This document shows, piece by piece, positions 25,459 to 34,113 of a stretch of DNA of 61,970 nucleotides. A model generated the notes under the pieces. That model did not search any database and was not told the origin of the DNA. It saw only the letters and a list, made by a program, of their open reading frames with translations. The position numbers and the translations under genes are program-made. How positions within the stretch are numbered: position 1 is the first letter of the stretch; each line of letters begins with the position of its first letter. The DNA comes from an uncultured Paludibacter sp. GTDB taxonomy: Bacteria; Bacteroidota; Bacteroidia; Bacteroidales; Paludibacteraceae. The DNA lies in assembly GCA_937927845.1 (NCBI GenBank), contig CALFXE010000083.1:1-61970 (forward strand). Reading direction: 5' to 3'.

Positions 25459-26586
25459 ATGAAAATCATTATCGACGATAAAATTCCATACATCAAAGGA
25501 GCTTTTGAAGAAGTGGCTGATGTAATATATTTGCCCGGATCTAAAACTACTCCTGATGTTGTAAAAGATGCTGATGCAATAATTACTCGTACGCGAACTA
25601 TATGTAATGAGCAATTGCTTGCCGGTTCGTCTGTGAAGTTTATCGCCACTGCAACAATTGGTTACGATCATATCGATACAGAATATTGTGATAAGAATGG
25701 TATTAAGTGGACAAATGCTCCGGGTTGCAACTCTAAATCGGTAGAACAATACATTGCTTCTGTTTTAATGGTTTTAGCTGAAGAAAAAGACATTGAATTA
25801 GACAAACTTTGTATTGGAGTTGTAGGTGTTGGAAATGTAGGAAGTAAGATTGCGCGTTTTTGTGAATTGCTTGGTATGAGGGTGTTACTTAATGACCCAC
25901 CAAGGGAACGCACAGAAGGTTCAGATAAGTTCGTTAGTTTAGAGAAGATTAAACAGGAAGCGGATATTATCACTCTTCATGTGCCTTTGAATATGAAAGG
26001 TGAAGATGCTACTTATCATTTATGTGATAATCAATTCTTTGAAAGTCTGAGTAAAAAAGTCATTTTGATAAATTCATGTCGAGGTGAAGTTGTTGAAACA
26101 AAAGCTGTAAAAAATGCTATAAAAACCGAAAGGATTAGTACTTTTGTGTGCGATTGTTGGGAAAACGAACCTGATATCGACCTTGAATTGCTTGATATGA
26201 CGTATATTGCTACACCTCATATTGCAGGATATTCAAAAGATGGTAAAGCTACCGGAACTCGCATGAGTGTTGAAGCAATAAACAACTTTTTTAATCTTGG
26301 ATTGGATGATTGGAAACCTCGAAATGTTGAATTACCATCTGAACCTGTTATTATAATTGATGGTGATGGGCTTACTGAACAGGATATAATCTCCAAAGCA
26401 GTTTTACATACTTATGACATAAGGAAAGATGATGAATTATTTAAAAGTATGCCTTCTGATTTTGAAAAGCAAAGAGGAGATTATCCTGTAAGAAGAGAAT
26501 TTCCGGCATATTCACTTCAATGCGAAAATGTAGAGCAAAAAGTGCTTGAAAAGCTTGGAAAAATAGGGTTTGGAGTTGATAGTTAG
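25459..26586 (+). CDS. pdxB: 4-Phosphoerythronate dehydrogenase (PdxB)
   Basis: A 375-residue D-isomer-specific 2-hydroxyacid dehydrogenase. NAD-binding GVVGVGNVGS (about residue 116), catalytic Arg in INSCRGE (about 205), Glu in CWENEPD and His in TPHIAGYS (about 255) are present, and the C-terminal extension after residue 290 is typical of PdxB dimerisation domains. PdxB oxidises 4-phosphoerythronate in the deoxyxylulose-5-P-dependent route to pyridoxal phosphate. The length matches E. coli PdxB (378). It follows the LarA gene after a 44-bp gap made of TAAATCG-like repeats. A role on another sugar-acid phosphate in this cluster cannot be excluded. Confidence 0.85.
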   Translation: MKIIIDDKIPYIKGAFEEVADVIYLPGSKTTPDVVKDADAIITRTRTICNEQLLAGSSVKFIATATIGYDHIDTEYCDKNGIKWTNAPGCNSKSVEQYIASVLMVLAEEKDIELDKLCIGVVGVGNVGSKIARFCELLGMRVLLNDPPRERTEGSDKFVSLEKIKQEADIITLHVPLNMKGEDATYHLCDNQFFESLSKKVILINSCRGEVVETKAVKNAIKTERISTFVCDCWENEPDIDLELLDMTYIATPHIAGYSKDGKATGTRMSVEAINNFFNLGLDDWKPRNVELPSEPVIIIDGDGLTEQDIISKAVLHTYDIRKDDELFKSMPSDFEKQRGDYPVRREFPAYSLQCENVEQKVLEKLGKIGFGVDS

Positions 26587-26760
26587 GAGTTTTGAGTATA
26601 GAGTTAGGAGTGTGGAGTATGGAGTATGGAGTATGGAGTATGGAGTTTCTCATAGTGAATAATGATTAGTGGTAAAAGGGTCAATAGTCAATGGTCTATA
26701 GTCACTAAACATTACACATTAAACACTAAACATTAAACTATAGACATTAGACAGTAAATT
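26587..26760. repeat. Low-complexity tandem words upstream of gnd
   Basis: The unit GGAGTAT and variants (GAGTATG, TTAGGAGT) repeat between about 26586 and 26646. Then come CATTAAACACTAAA-like words at about 26706-26740. Such decayed simple repeats fill intergenic gaps in many Bacteroidota. No promoter or gene can be picked out with confidence. Confidence 0.7.
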
Positions 26761-26786
26761 AAAAATAACAACAAAATAAATATTTT

Positions 26787-28241
26787 ATGAAACAAAAAGC
26801 AGATATTGGATTAATAGGATTAGCCGTAATGGGCGAAAACCTTGTGCTGAACATGGAAAGCAAGGGTTATACAGTGGCAGTTTATAATCGTACTGTTGAG
26901 AAAGTTGACAAATTTGTTAATGGTCGTGGTGCCGGCAAAAACTTTATTGGCGCTCATTCAATCAAAGAATTATGTGATTCGCTTGAGAAACCTCGTAAAG
27001 TGATGATGTTAGTAAAAGCCGGTAAAGCAGTTGACGATTTTATTGAACAACTTATTCCTCATTTAGAAGAAGGAGATATTATTATCGATGGAGGAAATAC
27101 TCATTTTCCTGATACTATAAGACGTACAAATTATGTTGAGAGCAAAGGTCTTTTGTATATTGGCACAGGTGTTTCAGGTGGAGAAGAAGGTGCATTATTA
27201 GGTCCTTCTATTATGCCCGGTGGTTCTCCTGCTGCATGGACATATGTAAAAGATATATTTCAAGCGATTTCTGCAAAAGTTGAAGATAATGTTCCTTGCT
27301 GCGATTGGGTAGGAGAGGGCGGTGCCGGACATTTTGTGAAAATGGTTCACAACGGTATCGAATATGGTGATATGCAAATCATAAATGAAGCTTATCACGT
27401 AATGAAAGATATTCTTGGCTTGAGTGCAGATGAGATGCACGAGGTATTTAAAGAATTGAACAAGGGTGATCTTGATTCATATCTGATTGAAATAACTCGT
27501 GATATTTTGGCTGTGAAAGATGAAGATGGAGAACCTCTTGTTGAAAAGATTTTAGATACTGCCGGACAGAAGGGTACGGGTAAGTGGACAGGAGTAACAG
27601 CTCTCGATTTGGGTATTCCTTTGACATTGATTGGAGAGTCTGTATTTTCACGTTGTCTATCTGCTCAAAAAGATTTAAGAGTGAAAGCTTCTAAGGTTAT
27701 TAGCGGACCGCAAATTCAATTCAAAGGAGATAAAGCTCAAGTGATTTCTGATTTAAAAGATGCTTTGTTTGCCTCAAAGATTATATCATATGCACAAGGC
27801 TATAACCTCATGATGGAAGCTGCGAAGGAGTACGGCTGGCATTTGAATTATGGTGGCATCGCACTGGTGTGGAGAGGAGGATGTATTATTCGTTCAGTAT
27901 TCTTAGGTGATATTAAGAAAGCTTTTGATAAGAATCCTAATCTTGAGAACTTATTACTCGATCCTTATTTCAAGGAGAAAGTTGAAAGTGCACAAGAAGG
28001 TTGGAGAAGGGTTTGTGCAACTGCTTTGTCTAATGGTATACCTGTTCCCGCTTTAACATCGGCTTTATGCTATTTCGATGGTTTCCGTAGCGAAAGACTG
28101 CCTGCAAACCTATTGCAAGCTCAGCGCGATTATTTTGGTGCTCACACCTACGAACGTGTTGACAAACCAAGAGGCGAGTTTTTCCACACTAACTGGACAG
28201 GCAGAGGAGGAGACACAGCATCAACAACATATGTAGTCTAG
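26787..28241 (+). CDS. gnd: 6-Phosphogluconate dehydrogenase, decarboxylating
   Basis: It converts 6-phosphogluconate to ribulose-5-P, CO2 and NAD(P)H in the oxidative pentose phosphate pathway. Visible: GLIGLAVMGENLVLN (dinucleotide fold), YNRT (Arg after the second strand, favouring NADP), DGGNTHF, the substrate signature GTGVSGGEEGALLGPSIMPGG (given as two overlapping parts GTGVSGGEEGA and LLGPSIMPGG), and GAGHFVKMVHNGIEYGDMQ with the catalytic Lys and Glu. The 484 residues are the full dimeric type. It sits at the end of the sugar-acid gene run and would take gluconate-derived carbon. The stop codon is TAG, and a strong hairpin follows. Confidence 0.97.
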   Translation: MKQKADIGLIGLAVMGENLVLNMESKGYTVAVYNRTVEKVDKFVNGRGAGKNFIGAHSIKELCDSLEKPRKVMMLVKAGKAVDDFIEQLIPHLEEGDIIIDGGNTHFPDTIRRTNYVESKGLLYIGTGVSGGEEGALLGPSIMPGGSPAAWTYVKDIFQAISAKVEDNVPCCDWVGEGGAGHFVKMVHNGIEYGDMQIINEAYHVMKDILGLSADEMHEVFKELNKGDLDSYLIEITRDILAVKDEDGEPLVEKILDTAGQKGTGKWTGVTALDLGIPLTLIGESVFSRCLSAQKDLRVKASKVISGPQIQFKGDKAQVISDLKDALFASKIISYAQGYNLMMEAAKEYGWHLNYGGIALVWRGGCIIRSVFLGDIKKAFDKNPNLENLLLDPYFKEKVESAQEGWRRVCATALSNGIPVPALTSALCYFDGFRSERLPANLLQAQRDYFGAHTYERVDKPRGEFFHTNWTGRGGDTASTTYVV

Positions 28242-28298
28242 TAGTCGCCATTCGCTAATGGCGTTTCGTGAATAGAGTTTAGTAAAATTATTTAAAAG

Positions 28299-28334
28299 AA
28301 CAAGGTCGAGTCAATTATATGATTCGACCTTGTT
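28299..28334. terminator. Terminator hairpin after gnd
   Basis: AACAAGGTCGAGTCA (28299-28313) pairs with TGATTCGACCTTGTT (28320-28334), 14 of 15 positions. It separates gnd from the convergent antitoxin gene and could work for both. Confidence 0.75.
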
Positions 28335-28388
28335 AGATTACACCATGCATGGTTAAAAGCTACCTCATTCTTCTTATACTTGATTTGT

Positions 28389-28688
28389 CTAAACACTTAG
28401 CGAAAATTTCATCCCCAAGGCTTCTGCTATGCGTATAAAACTTGAAATCTGCATATCTGTTTCTCCGCTTTCGATTCGGGCGATATAACTCCTTTTCAAT
28501 CCTACTTTTCCAGCTAATGTCTCCTGTGTGATCCGCAGTTCCTTTCGTCTGTCTTTGAGCATTTCCCCGTAATAAAAAGCAATGGCTTTCTTTTGGAAAT
28601 CCTCCCTTGTTTCCGTTCCTCTTTCTCCGTATTTTTTGTCAAGCATTTTGCTTGTGCTGTGGAGCTTGTCTTTGTTTGTCGTTGTCAT
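28389..28688 (-). CDS. XRE-family antitoxin (HigA-like)
   Basis: A 99-residue protein with an N-terminal linker and a C-terminal Cro/C1 helix-turn-helix (LRITQETLAGKVGLKRSYIARIESGETDMQ, key TQETLA and RSYIARIE). It should bind and neutralise the toxin encoded just upstream and repress the operon. Its start codon overlaps the toxin stop by 4 nt (toxin first, antitoxin second), the HigBA order. The HTH lies at the C-terminal end here, as in many toxin-first antitoxins. Confidence 0.88.
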   Translation of the reverse strand: MTTTNKDKLHSTSKMLDKKYGERGTETREDFQKKAIAFYYGEMLKDRRKELRITQETLAGKVGLKRSYIARIESGETDMQISSFIRIAEALGMKFSLSV

Positions 28689-29029
28689 GTTAAATCCTCC
28701 AATATTTTAGTTGCTTTTTTTATTTGCTTGTCGTAATCTTTTGTCGATTTCTTTAAAAACCCATTTAACAAAATAACCTCTGTCGCTTGTATTATATTCT
28801 CGTGGTTTATGGCAAATACCATTGTTCTGTACTCGTTTGTCCCGACTGAAACCCTCATTTCGTACAGTTCCGTCCCTGTAAGTTTTTTGATAAACTTGGT
28901 ATTGAGAACATAAATGCTTTCTAGTATAACAAAACATTCGTCGAACTTTATTTTTGTCTTATCGTTGAGTGATGAATAAAATTCGTCGAACTCATTTGTA
29001 TGAAATATCTGTCTAAATGAATTGTTCAT
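28685..29029 (-). CDS. RelE/HigB-like mRNA interferase toxin
   Basis: The preferred start at 29029 gives 114 residues, MNNSFRQIFHTNEFDEFY. An upstream in-frame start at 29098 would add a hydrophobic stretch and overlap the promoter region. The RelE fold is suggested by KFIKKLTGTELYEMRVSVGTNEYR (read KLTGTELYEMRV, then EYRTMVF) and the C-terminal NGFLKKSTKDYDKQIKKA, all standard in phage-derived Gp49/HigB-like toxins that cut mRNA on ribosomes. It is translationally coupled to the antitoxin. The start codon faces the second TA pair across 161 bp. Confidence 0.87.
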   Translation of the reverse strand: MNNSFRQIFHTNEFDEFYSSLNDKTKIKFDECFVILESIYVLNTKFIKKLTGTELYEMRVSVGTNEYRTMVFAINHENIIQATEVILLNGFLKKSTKDYDKQIKKATKILEDLT

Positions 29030-29138
29030 GGCGCAAATGTAACTAATTAGTAGCAAACAACCAAATAAAAGGACGATTATTTTGAGTTGGAAAAACAAAA
29101 TCGTGTTGGAATAAATAATGTTCTATTTTATTGTATTT

Positions 29139-29172
29139 TGTTTTGAAATTCAAAACATTCGCATTATCTTTG
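29139..29172 (+). promoter_or_regulatory. 19-bp perfect palindrome and -7 box before the second TA pair
   Basis: TGTTTTGAAATTCAAAACA (29139-29157) is an exact palindrome around a central A. It is followed 7 nt later by TATCTTTG (29165-29172), a consensus -7 box 18 nt before the toxin start. The palindrome covers the -33 to -15 zone, an ideal operator for the HigA repressor of this operon. Confidence 0.7.
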
Positions 29173-29190
29173 CACAAATTCAAATAAAGC

Positions 29191-29484
29191 ATGAGAATAT
29201 TTACTGAAAAAGCAATAAAAGAATTTGTAGAAAAATATCCTGATTCAAAAGTCGCTTTGCAGGAATGGACTTCGATAGTAAAGAAAAGTGAGTGTACTTC
29301 TTTTGCCGACATTAAGAAAACATTTAATAGTGTAGATGCAATTGGAAATCAAAGGTGTGTTTTTAATGTCAAAGGGAATAATTATAGGCTTGTTGTTGTA
29401 GTCAAATTTACCTTAGGCTTTATTTACGTAAGATTTATAGGTACACATAAGGAATATGATAAAATAGATTGTTTAACGATATAA
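29191..29484 (+). CDS. higB: HigB-type mRNA interferase toxin
   Basis: A 97-residue protein of the HigB_toxin family: MRIFTEKAIKEFVEKYPDSK, LQEWTSIVKKSE, FNSVDAIGNQRCVFNVKGNNYRLV and a C-terminal FIGTHKEYDKID. This is the classic HigB pattern, in which a conserved HKEYDKI tail carries catalytic residues. It cleaves mRNA in ribosomes. It is followed 10 bp later by its antitoxin. It is a different family from the toxin on the other side of the shared intergenic region. Confidence 0.92.
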   Translation: MRIFTEKAIKEFVEKYPDSKVALQEWTSIVKKSECTSFADIKKTFNSVDAIGNQRCVFNVKGNNYRLVVVVKFTLGFIYVRFIGTHKEYDKIDCLTI

Positions 29485-29494
29485 ATAATAGAAT

Positions 29495-29860
29495 ATGACA
29501 CGAATTGAAAACGAAGCTCAATACAACTGGGCTGTATCAAGAGTTGAAAAACTTCTACCTCTTGTTGATGACAATACCCCTGTTACCGATAATAATTATA
29601 TCGAACTAAAATTATTATCAGAACTTGTAGCTGACTATTCAGACGAACATTATCAAATAGGTTCTCCCGACTTGGTAAGCACACTTAAACTACGTATGTA
29701 TGAGATGGGATTAAATCAAACTTCTCTTGCCGGTTTGTTAGGAATAAGCAAATCAAGAATAAGTGACTATCTTAACGGAAGAAGTGAACCCACCCTTACT
29801 ATCGCAAGGGAAATGAGTATAAAACTAAATATCAATGCTGATATTGTTTTGGGTGTGTAG
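29495..29860 (+). CDS. higA: HigA antitoxin, XRE family
   Basis: A 121-residue partner of HigB: an acidic N-terminal region (NWAVSRVEKLLPLVDDNTPV) typical of the long HigA type, then a C-terminal helix-turn-helix (LNQTSLAGLLGISKSRISDYLNG, key SKSRISDYL). It binds the palindrome upstream of higB, represses the operon and neutralises the toxin. It ends 14 bp before the convergent mnmE gene. Confidence 0.92.
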   Translation: MTRIENEAQYNWAVSRVEKLLPLVDDNTPVTDNNYIELKLLSELVADYSDEHYQIGSPDLVSTLKLRMYEMGLNQTSLAGLLGISKSRISDYLNGRSEPTLTIAREMSIKLNINADIVLGV

Positions 29861-29874
29861 TGTATATGTACTCT

Positions 29875-31269
29875 CTATTTTCCTATACAAAACTTCCCAA
29901 AAATATTTCCTAAAATTTCATCATTTGATATTTGTCCGGTTATTTCGCCTAAATAAAGCATACATTCACGGATGTCTTGAGAAAGAAATTCGCCCGATAA
30001 ATTATTATTCAGATTAGCTATTACTCGTTGTATTGCAATTAATGCTTTTTGAAGCGATTCGTAATGGCGCATATTGCTTACTACAATGTCACCGGTATGT
30101 ATTTCAGGTATTTGAGAAGCATTAATCAGAGCATCTTCCAACTCTTTAATATTCATTTTCTTTTTTGCCGAGATAAATAATCTGTCGCAAGCAAACTGAC
30201 TGAATAATTGAAGTAAAACATCTTTTTCTTCTTCATCAATCTTATCGATTTTATTGAAAATCATAATGACTTTCTTACCGGCAGCCTTCTTTTCAATTTT
30301 TTCAGTAAGCCATTCCATGTGCTCACTAAGCTTAGTGCAATCTAATATCCATAAAACTATTGATGCTTGCTCTATCTTTTTGAAGGTTTTTTCTATCCCT
30401 ATGCTTTCGATAGTGTCTGTTGTTTTGCGAATGCCTGCTGTGTCGATAAATCTGAAAGAAATTCCTCTGACACTAACAATATCTTCTATTGTATCTCTCG
30501 TTGTACCGTGAATATCAGATACAATAGCTTTATCTTCTTTCAACAATAAATTAAGTAAAGTCGACTTACCAACATTTGTTTCGCCAACCAAAGCTACCGG
30601 TATCCCGTTTTTCAAGGCATTACCAATGCGAAATGAATCAGCTAATTTGCTAATATGTTCTTCTATATTTTCTGCTAATGACTTTAGTTTTGAACGATCG
30701 GCAAATTCTACATCTTCTTCTGAAAAATCAAGTTCCAACTCAACTAATGATACAAAATCAATTAATTGTGCTCTCAAACTTGATAATTCAGTTGAAAAGT
30801 CGCCTCGCATCTGATTCATAGCCATACGATGCGAAGCTGCTGAACTTGAAGCAATTAAATCTGCCACAGCTTCGGCTTGTGCTAAGTCCATCTTACCATT
30901 TAAAAAAGCACGTTGAGTAAATTCTCCCGGAGCTGCAAGTTTGCATCCATTGTCGATTAACAACTGGAGTAGCCTCTGCTGAATGAATATAGAGCCATGA
31001 CACGAAATTTCCACTACATCTTCACCTGTAAATGAATGTGGTGCACGAAATATAGTTACTAACACATCATCAATAACTTCCTTATTATCATCAATAATTT
31101 GTCCGAATGTTACAGTATTGGCTTTCTGACTAATTAATTGAACAGCCTGATTTATCGGTCTGAATAATGAGTTACATATTTCAATTGCATTTGTACCCGA
31201 AACACGTACAACAGCAATACCTCCAATTCCGGGGGCAGTTGAAATTGCTGCAATGGTTGAATTGTTCAT
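29875..31269 (-). CDS. mnmE: tRNA modification GTPase MnmE
   Basis: With MnmG it makes the 5-carboxymethylaminomethyl group on U34 of certain tRNAs. The 464 residues show the formyl-THF-binding N-domain (STAPGIGGIAVVRVSG), GTPase G1 GETNVGKSTLLN (about residue 230), the G2/G3 region GTTRDT and DTAG, G4 NKID, and the invariant C-terminal CIGK that holds the catalytic Cys. A full-length standard protein. Confidence 0.97.
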   Translation of the reverse strand: MNNSTIAAISTAPGIGGIAVVRVSGTNAIEICNSLFRPINQAVQLISQKANTVTFGQIIDDNKEVIDDVLVTIFRAPHSFTGEDVVEISCHGSIFIQQRLLQLLIDNGCKLAAPGEFTQRAFLNGKMDLAQAEAVADLIASSSAASHRMAMNQMRGDFSTELSSLRAQLIDFVSLVELELDFSEEDVEFADRSKLKSLAENIEEHISKLADSFRIGNALKNGIPVALVGETNVGKSTLLNLLLKEDKAIVSDIHGTTRDTIEDIVSVRGISFRFIDTAGIRKTTDTIESIGIEKTFKKIEQASIVLWILDCTKLSEHMEWLTEKIEKKAAGKKVIMIFNKIDKIDEEEKDVLLQLFSQFACDRLFISAKKKMNIKELEDALINASQIPEIHTGDIVVSNMRHYESLQKALIAIQRVIANLNNNLSGEFLSQDIRECMLYLGEITGQISNDEILGNIFGKFCIGK

Positions 31270-31295
31270 AACTTAAAGATTAGCAGTTATTTCCT

Positions 31296-32168
31296 CTAAA
31301 TTCTATCTAAAACTGTTTGTACAAGCTTTTCTATATATGGTTTGTAATCAGTATTTGCAGCTTCAACACGCCGGTTTGCAATAACACAGCAAACAGTCAA
31401 TGCTTTATGTCCACCCATAAGTTTTGCAAGTCCCGCTATTGCCGAGCCTTCCATTTCATAATTAGTGATTTTATAGTGCTTATAACGAAACGATTCTATC
31501 TTGTCATTCAAATGAGGATCGGCTAATCCAACTCTTAATTTTCTGCCTTGTGGACCGTAAAATCCATTTGCTGAAATTGTAACTCCACGCAACATATCAT
31601 CTCTGCCTATTCTTTTTACTAATTCCTCATCTGCGTCAACTACATAAGGTGCAGCAAGTTGCTTGTTCCAATTTAAATGTTTTATTAGAGCTGCTTCAAA
31701 ATCTAAATCCGAAACCGAATCTCGACCGGCATAAAAATTAATCATTCCATCAAAACCAATTGATTTTTCTGAAATTAAAAAACTACCTAAAGGAATATCA
31801 GCTTGCATTCCTCCGCTTGTACCAATTCTTACAATATTCAATCGTCTAAATTCTTTCTTTTCTGTTCTTGATTGCAGATCGATATTAGCTAAAGCATCTA
31901 ACTCATTCATTACTATATCGATATTATCTGTGCCTATACCTGTAGATAATACGGTTATTCTTTTTCCTTTATATAAGCCTGTTATCGTATTAAACTCCCT
32001 GCTCGAAACAGAAAACTCTTGACTATCAAAATAACTTGCAACTAAAGCAACACGACCGGGATCTCCGACTAAAATAACATTATCTGCTAATTGTTCTGGC
32101 TTTAAATGTAGATGAAATATACTGCCATCTTCATTGATAATTAGTTCTGATGGAGGAAATTGCTTCAT
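31296..32168 (-). CDS. Nucleoside phosphorylase, uridine phosphorylase-like
   Basis: A 290-residue NP-I family phosphorylase: VILVGDPGRVALVA (phosphate-binding GDPGR), STGIGTDN, RIGTSGGMQADIPLG, and YEMEGSAIAGLA (ribose-binding Glu). It splits a nucleoside with phosphate to free base and ribose-1-P for salvage. The GDPGR start and the length suggest uridine phosphorylase more than purine phosphorylase. It lies 26 bp upstream of mnmE on the same strand. In a genome with an extracellular nuclease locus it could use imported nucleosides, but the link is only inference. Confidence 0.85.
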   Translation of the reverse strand: MKQFPPSELIINEDGSIFHLHLKPEQLADNVILVGDPGRVALVASYFDSQEFSVSSREFNTITGLYKGKRITVLSTGIGTDNIDIVMNELDALANIDLQSRTEKKEFRRLNIVRIGTSGGMQADIPLGSFLISEKSIGFDGMINFYAGRDSVSDLDFEAALIKHLNWNKQLAAPYVVDADEELVKRIGRDDMLRGVTISANGFYGPQGRKLRVGLADPHLNDKIESFRYKHYKITNYEMEGSAIAGLAKLMGGHKALTVCCVIANRRVEAANTDYKPYIEKLVQTVLDRI

Positions 32169-32197
32169 ATCTTTTATTTATAGAGTGATTTTTTGTT

Positions 32198-32215
32198 TAT
32201 CTTTGCACAAAGATA
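32198..32215. promoter_or_regulatory. Overlapping divergent -7 boxes
   Basis: TATCTTTGCACAAAGATA holds a consensus -7 box on the plus strand (32198-32205) and its mirror on the minus strand (32208-32215), two bases apart. The plus box serves ygiQ (start 32246); the minus box serves the phosphorylase-mnmE pair (start 32168). A TTG lies about 20 nt upstream of the minus box. Confidence 0.65.
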
Positions 32216-32245
32216 GTATTTTATTGATTTATTACAATATTTTTT

Positions 32246-34069
32246 ATGAGCTATCAGCTTACAGATTTTCTCCCCACAACTAAAAAAGAAGTTGATTTAC
32301 GTAAATGGACTGAATTGGATGTTATTCTGTTTTCAGGTGATGCGTATATTGATCATCCTTCTTTTGGGGCTGCTGTAATTGGTCGTCTGATGGAAGCGCG
32401 GGGTTTAAAGGTGGCTATTGTTCCTCAACCGAATTGGAGAGATGATTTGCGTGATTTTAAAAAGTTAGGTAAACCTCGTTTGTTTTTCGCTGTTACTGCC
32501 GGTAATATGGATTCTATGGTCAATCATTATACTGCAAATAAGCGTTTGCGTTCTGATGATGCTTATTCTCCGGATGGCAAACCTCATTTTCGCCCCGATT
32601 ATGCTTCGATAAAATATTGTAATATTCTTAAAGATTTATTTCCTGATGTTCCTGTTTTAATAGGTGGTATAGAGGCTTCTCTGCGCCGATTTACGCATTA
32701 TGATTATTGGTCGGATAAACTGATGCCAAGTATTCTTTTTGATTCAAAAGCTGATTTGTTGGTTTATGGGATGGGGGAGAAGCCATTACTTTCAATTATC
32801 GACAGACTTGAAGCTGGTTCTTCATTATATGATTTGAAAGATATTCATCAAACTGCATACCTAGCTGATAATGTAAACGATTGTATAGCAGGTAGTTATG
32901 GATGGAAATCTAAAAAATTGGTTGATCATGAAACATGCTTAAAAGATAAAAAAGCTTTTGCTTCGAATTTTAAACATATTGAAATAGAATCGAATAGATA
33001 TGATGCTGACAGGTTAATTCAAAAGAACGGAAATCAATATGTAGTGGTTAATCCGCCTTTTCAACCGCTGACTCAAGGTGAATTAGATGCTTCGTTTGAT
33101 TTACCATTTACGCGTCTGCCTCATCCTAAGTATAAAGGAAAAACGATTCCAGCATATGAGATGATTAAGTTTTCGGTAAACTTGCACAGAGGTTGTTTTG
33201 GAGGGTGTGCATTTTGTACAATTTCTGCCCATCAAGGTAAATTTATAGTATCAAGATCGAAGGAGTCTATTGTAAATGAAGTCAAGCAAATGGTAAAAAT
33301 GCCTGATTTTAAAGGCTATGTCAGTGATTTAGGAGGACCCTCTGCTAATATGTACGAAATGCGTGGTATTGATATGGAAATTTGTAAAACTTGCAGAAAA
33401 CCGTCTTGTATTTTTCCTAAGGTTTGTTTCAATCTAAATACTAATCATACTCCTTTGCTTGATGTCTATCGTGCAGTTGATAAAATTTCCGGAGTGAAAA
33501 AATCCTTTATAGGAAGCGGAATTCGTTATGATTTGCTGCTGACAGATGTAAAAGATACAAAATCGAATGTAAGTCATGCCGAATATACTAAAGAGCTTAT
33601 AACCAAACATGTATCAGGAAGGTTAAAGATAGCACCGGAACATACTTCCGACAGAGTTTTAAAATTAATGCGTAAACCTAATTTTAGTTTTTTTCATCAG
33701 TTTAAACAGCAATTTGATAAGATTAATAAAGAGCAAGGTTTAAATCAGCAGCTTATTCCGTACTTTATTTCAAGTCACCCAGCCTGTCAAGTTGAAGATA
33801 TGGCAGATTTAGCTGTAGAAACTAAAAAGATGAACTTCAAACTCGAACAGGTTCAGGATTTTACACCTACTCCCATGACTTTAGCTACAGAAATCTATTA
33901 TTCCGGTTATCATCCATATACACTTGAAAAAGTATATACAGCTAAATCGAAAGAAGAAAAGTTAGATCAAAGAAAATTCTTCTTTTGGTATAAACAAGAA
34001 TACAAAAATGATATTTATAAAACTTTATTGAAAGTAAACCGAGTAGATTTAATTAAGAAATTGTTGTAA
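32246..34069 (+). CDS. YgiQ family radical SAM protein
   Basis: A 607-residue radical SAM protein: N-terminal B12-binding-like region (FLPTTKKEVDLRKW, DVILFSGDAYIDHPSFG), then the cluster motif RGCFGGCAFCTISAHQGK (CxxxCxxC, about residue 314), and an extra Cys-rich patch CKTCRKPSCIFPKVC that may bind a second cluster. YgiQ proteins are widespread and their reaction is not established, so no product is claimed. The length is close to the family norm (about 600-740). Expression is probably from the 32198 box. Confidence 0.92.
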   Translation: MSYQLTDFLPTTKKEVDLRKWTELDVILFSGDAYIDHPSFGAAVIGRLMEARGLKVAIVPQPNWRDDLRDFKKLGKPRLFFAVTAGNMDSMVNHYTANKRLRSDDAYSPDGKPHFRPDYASIKYCNILKDLFPDVPVLIGGIEASLRRFTHYDYWSDKLMPSILFDSKADLLVYGMGEKPLLSIIDRLEAGSSLYDLKDIHQTAYLADNVNDCIAGSYGWKSKKLVDHETCLKDKKAFASNFKHIEIESNRYDADRLIQKNGNQYVVVNPPFQPLTQGELDASFDLPFTRLPHPKYKGKTIPAYEMIKFSVNLHRGCFGGCAFCTISAHQGKFIVSRSKESIVNEVKQMVKMPDFKGYVSDLGGPSANMYEMRGIDMEICKTCRKPSCIFPKVCFNLNTNHTPLLDVYRAVDKISGVKKSFIGSGIRYDLLLTDVKDTKSNVSHAEYTKELITKHVSGRLKIAPEHTSDRVLKLMRKPNFSFFHQFKQQFDKINKEQGLNQQLIPYFISSHPACQVEDMADLAVETKKMNFKLEQVQDFTPTPMTLATEIYYSGYHPYTLEKVYTAKSKEEKLDQRKFFFWYKQEYKNDIYKTLLKVNRVDLIKKLL

Positions 34070-34087
34070 GTTTTGAACATATTTAAT

Positions 34088-34095
34088 TAATTTTG
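34088..34095 (+). promoter_or_regulatory. Predicted -7 box for ddh
   Basis: TAATTTTG matches TAnnTTTG, 18 nt before the ddh start and 19 nt after the ygiQ stop. It suggests that ddh has its own promoter. Confidence 0.5.
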
Positions 34096-34113
34096 CAAAC
34101 AAAAAAATAGTTT

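Noticed and set aside
26441..26653. Minus-strand frame with SILHTPYSILHTP repeats
   Set aside because: It is the translation of the GGAGTAT simple repeat between pdxB and gnd.
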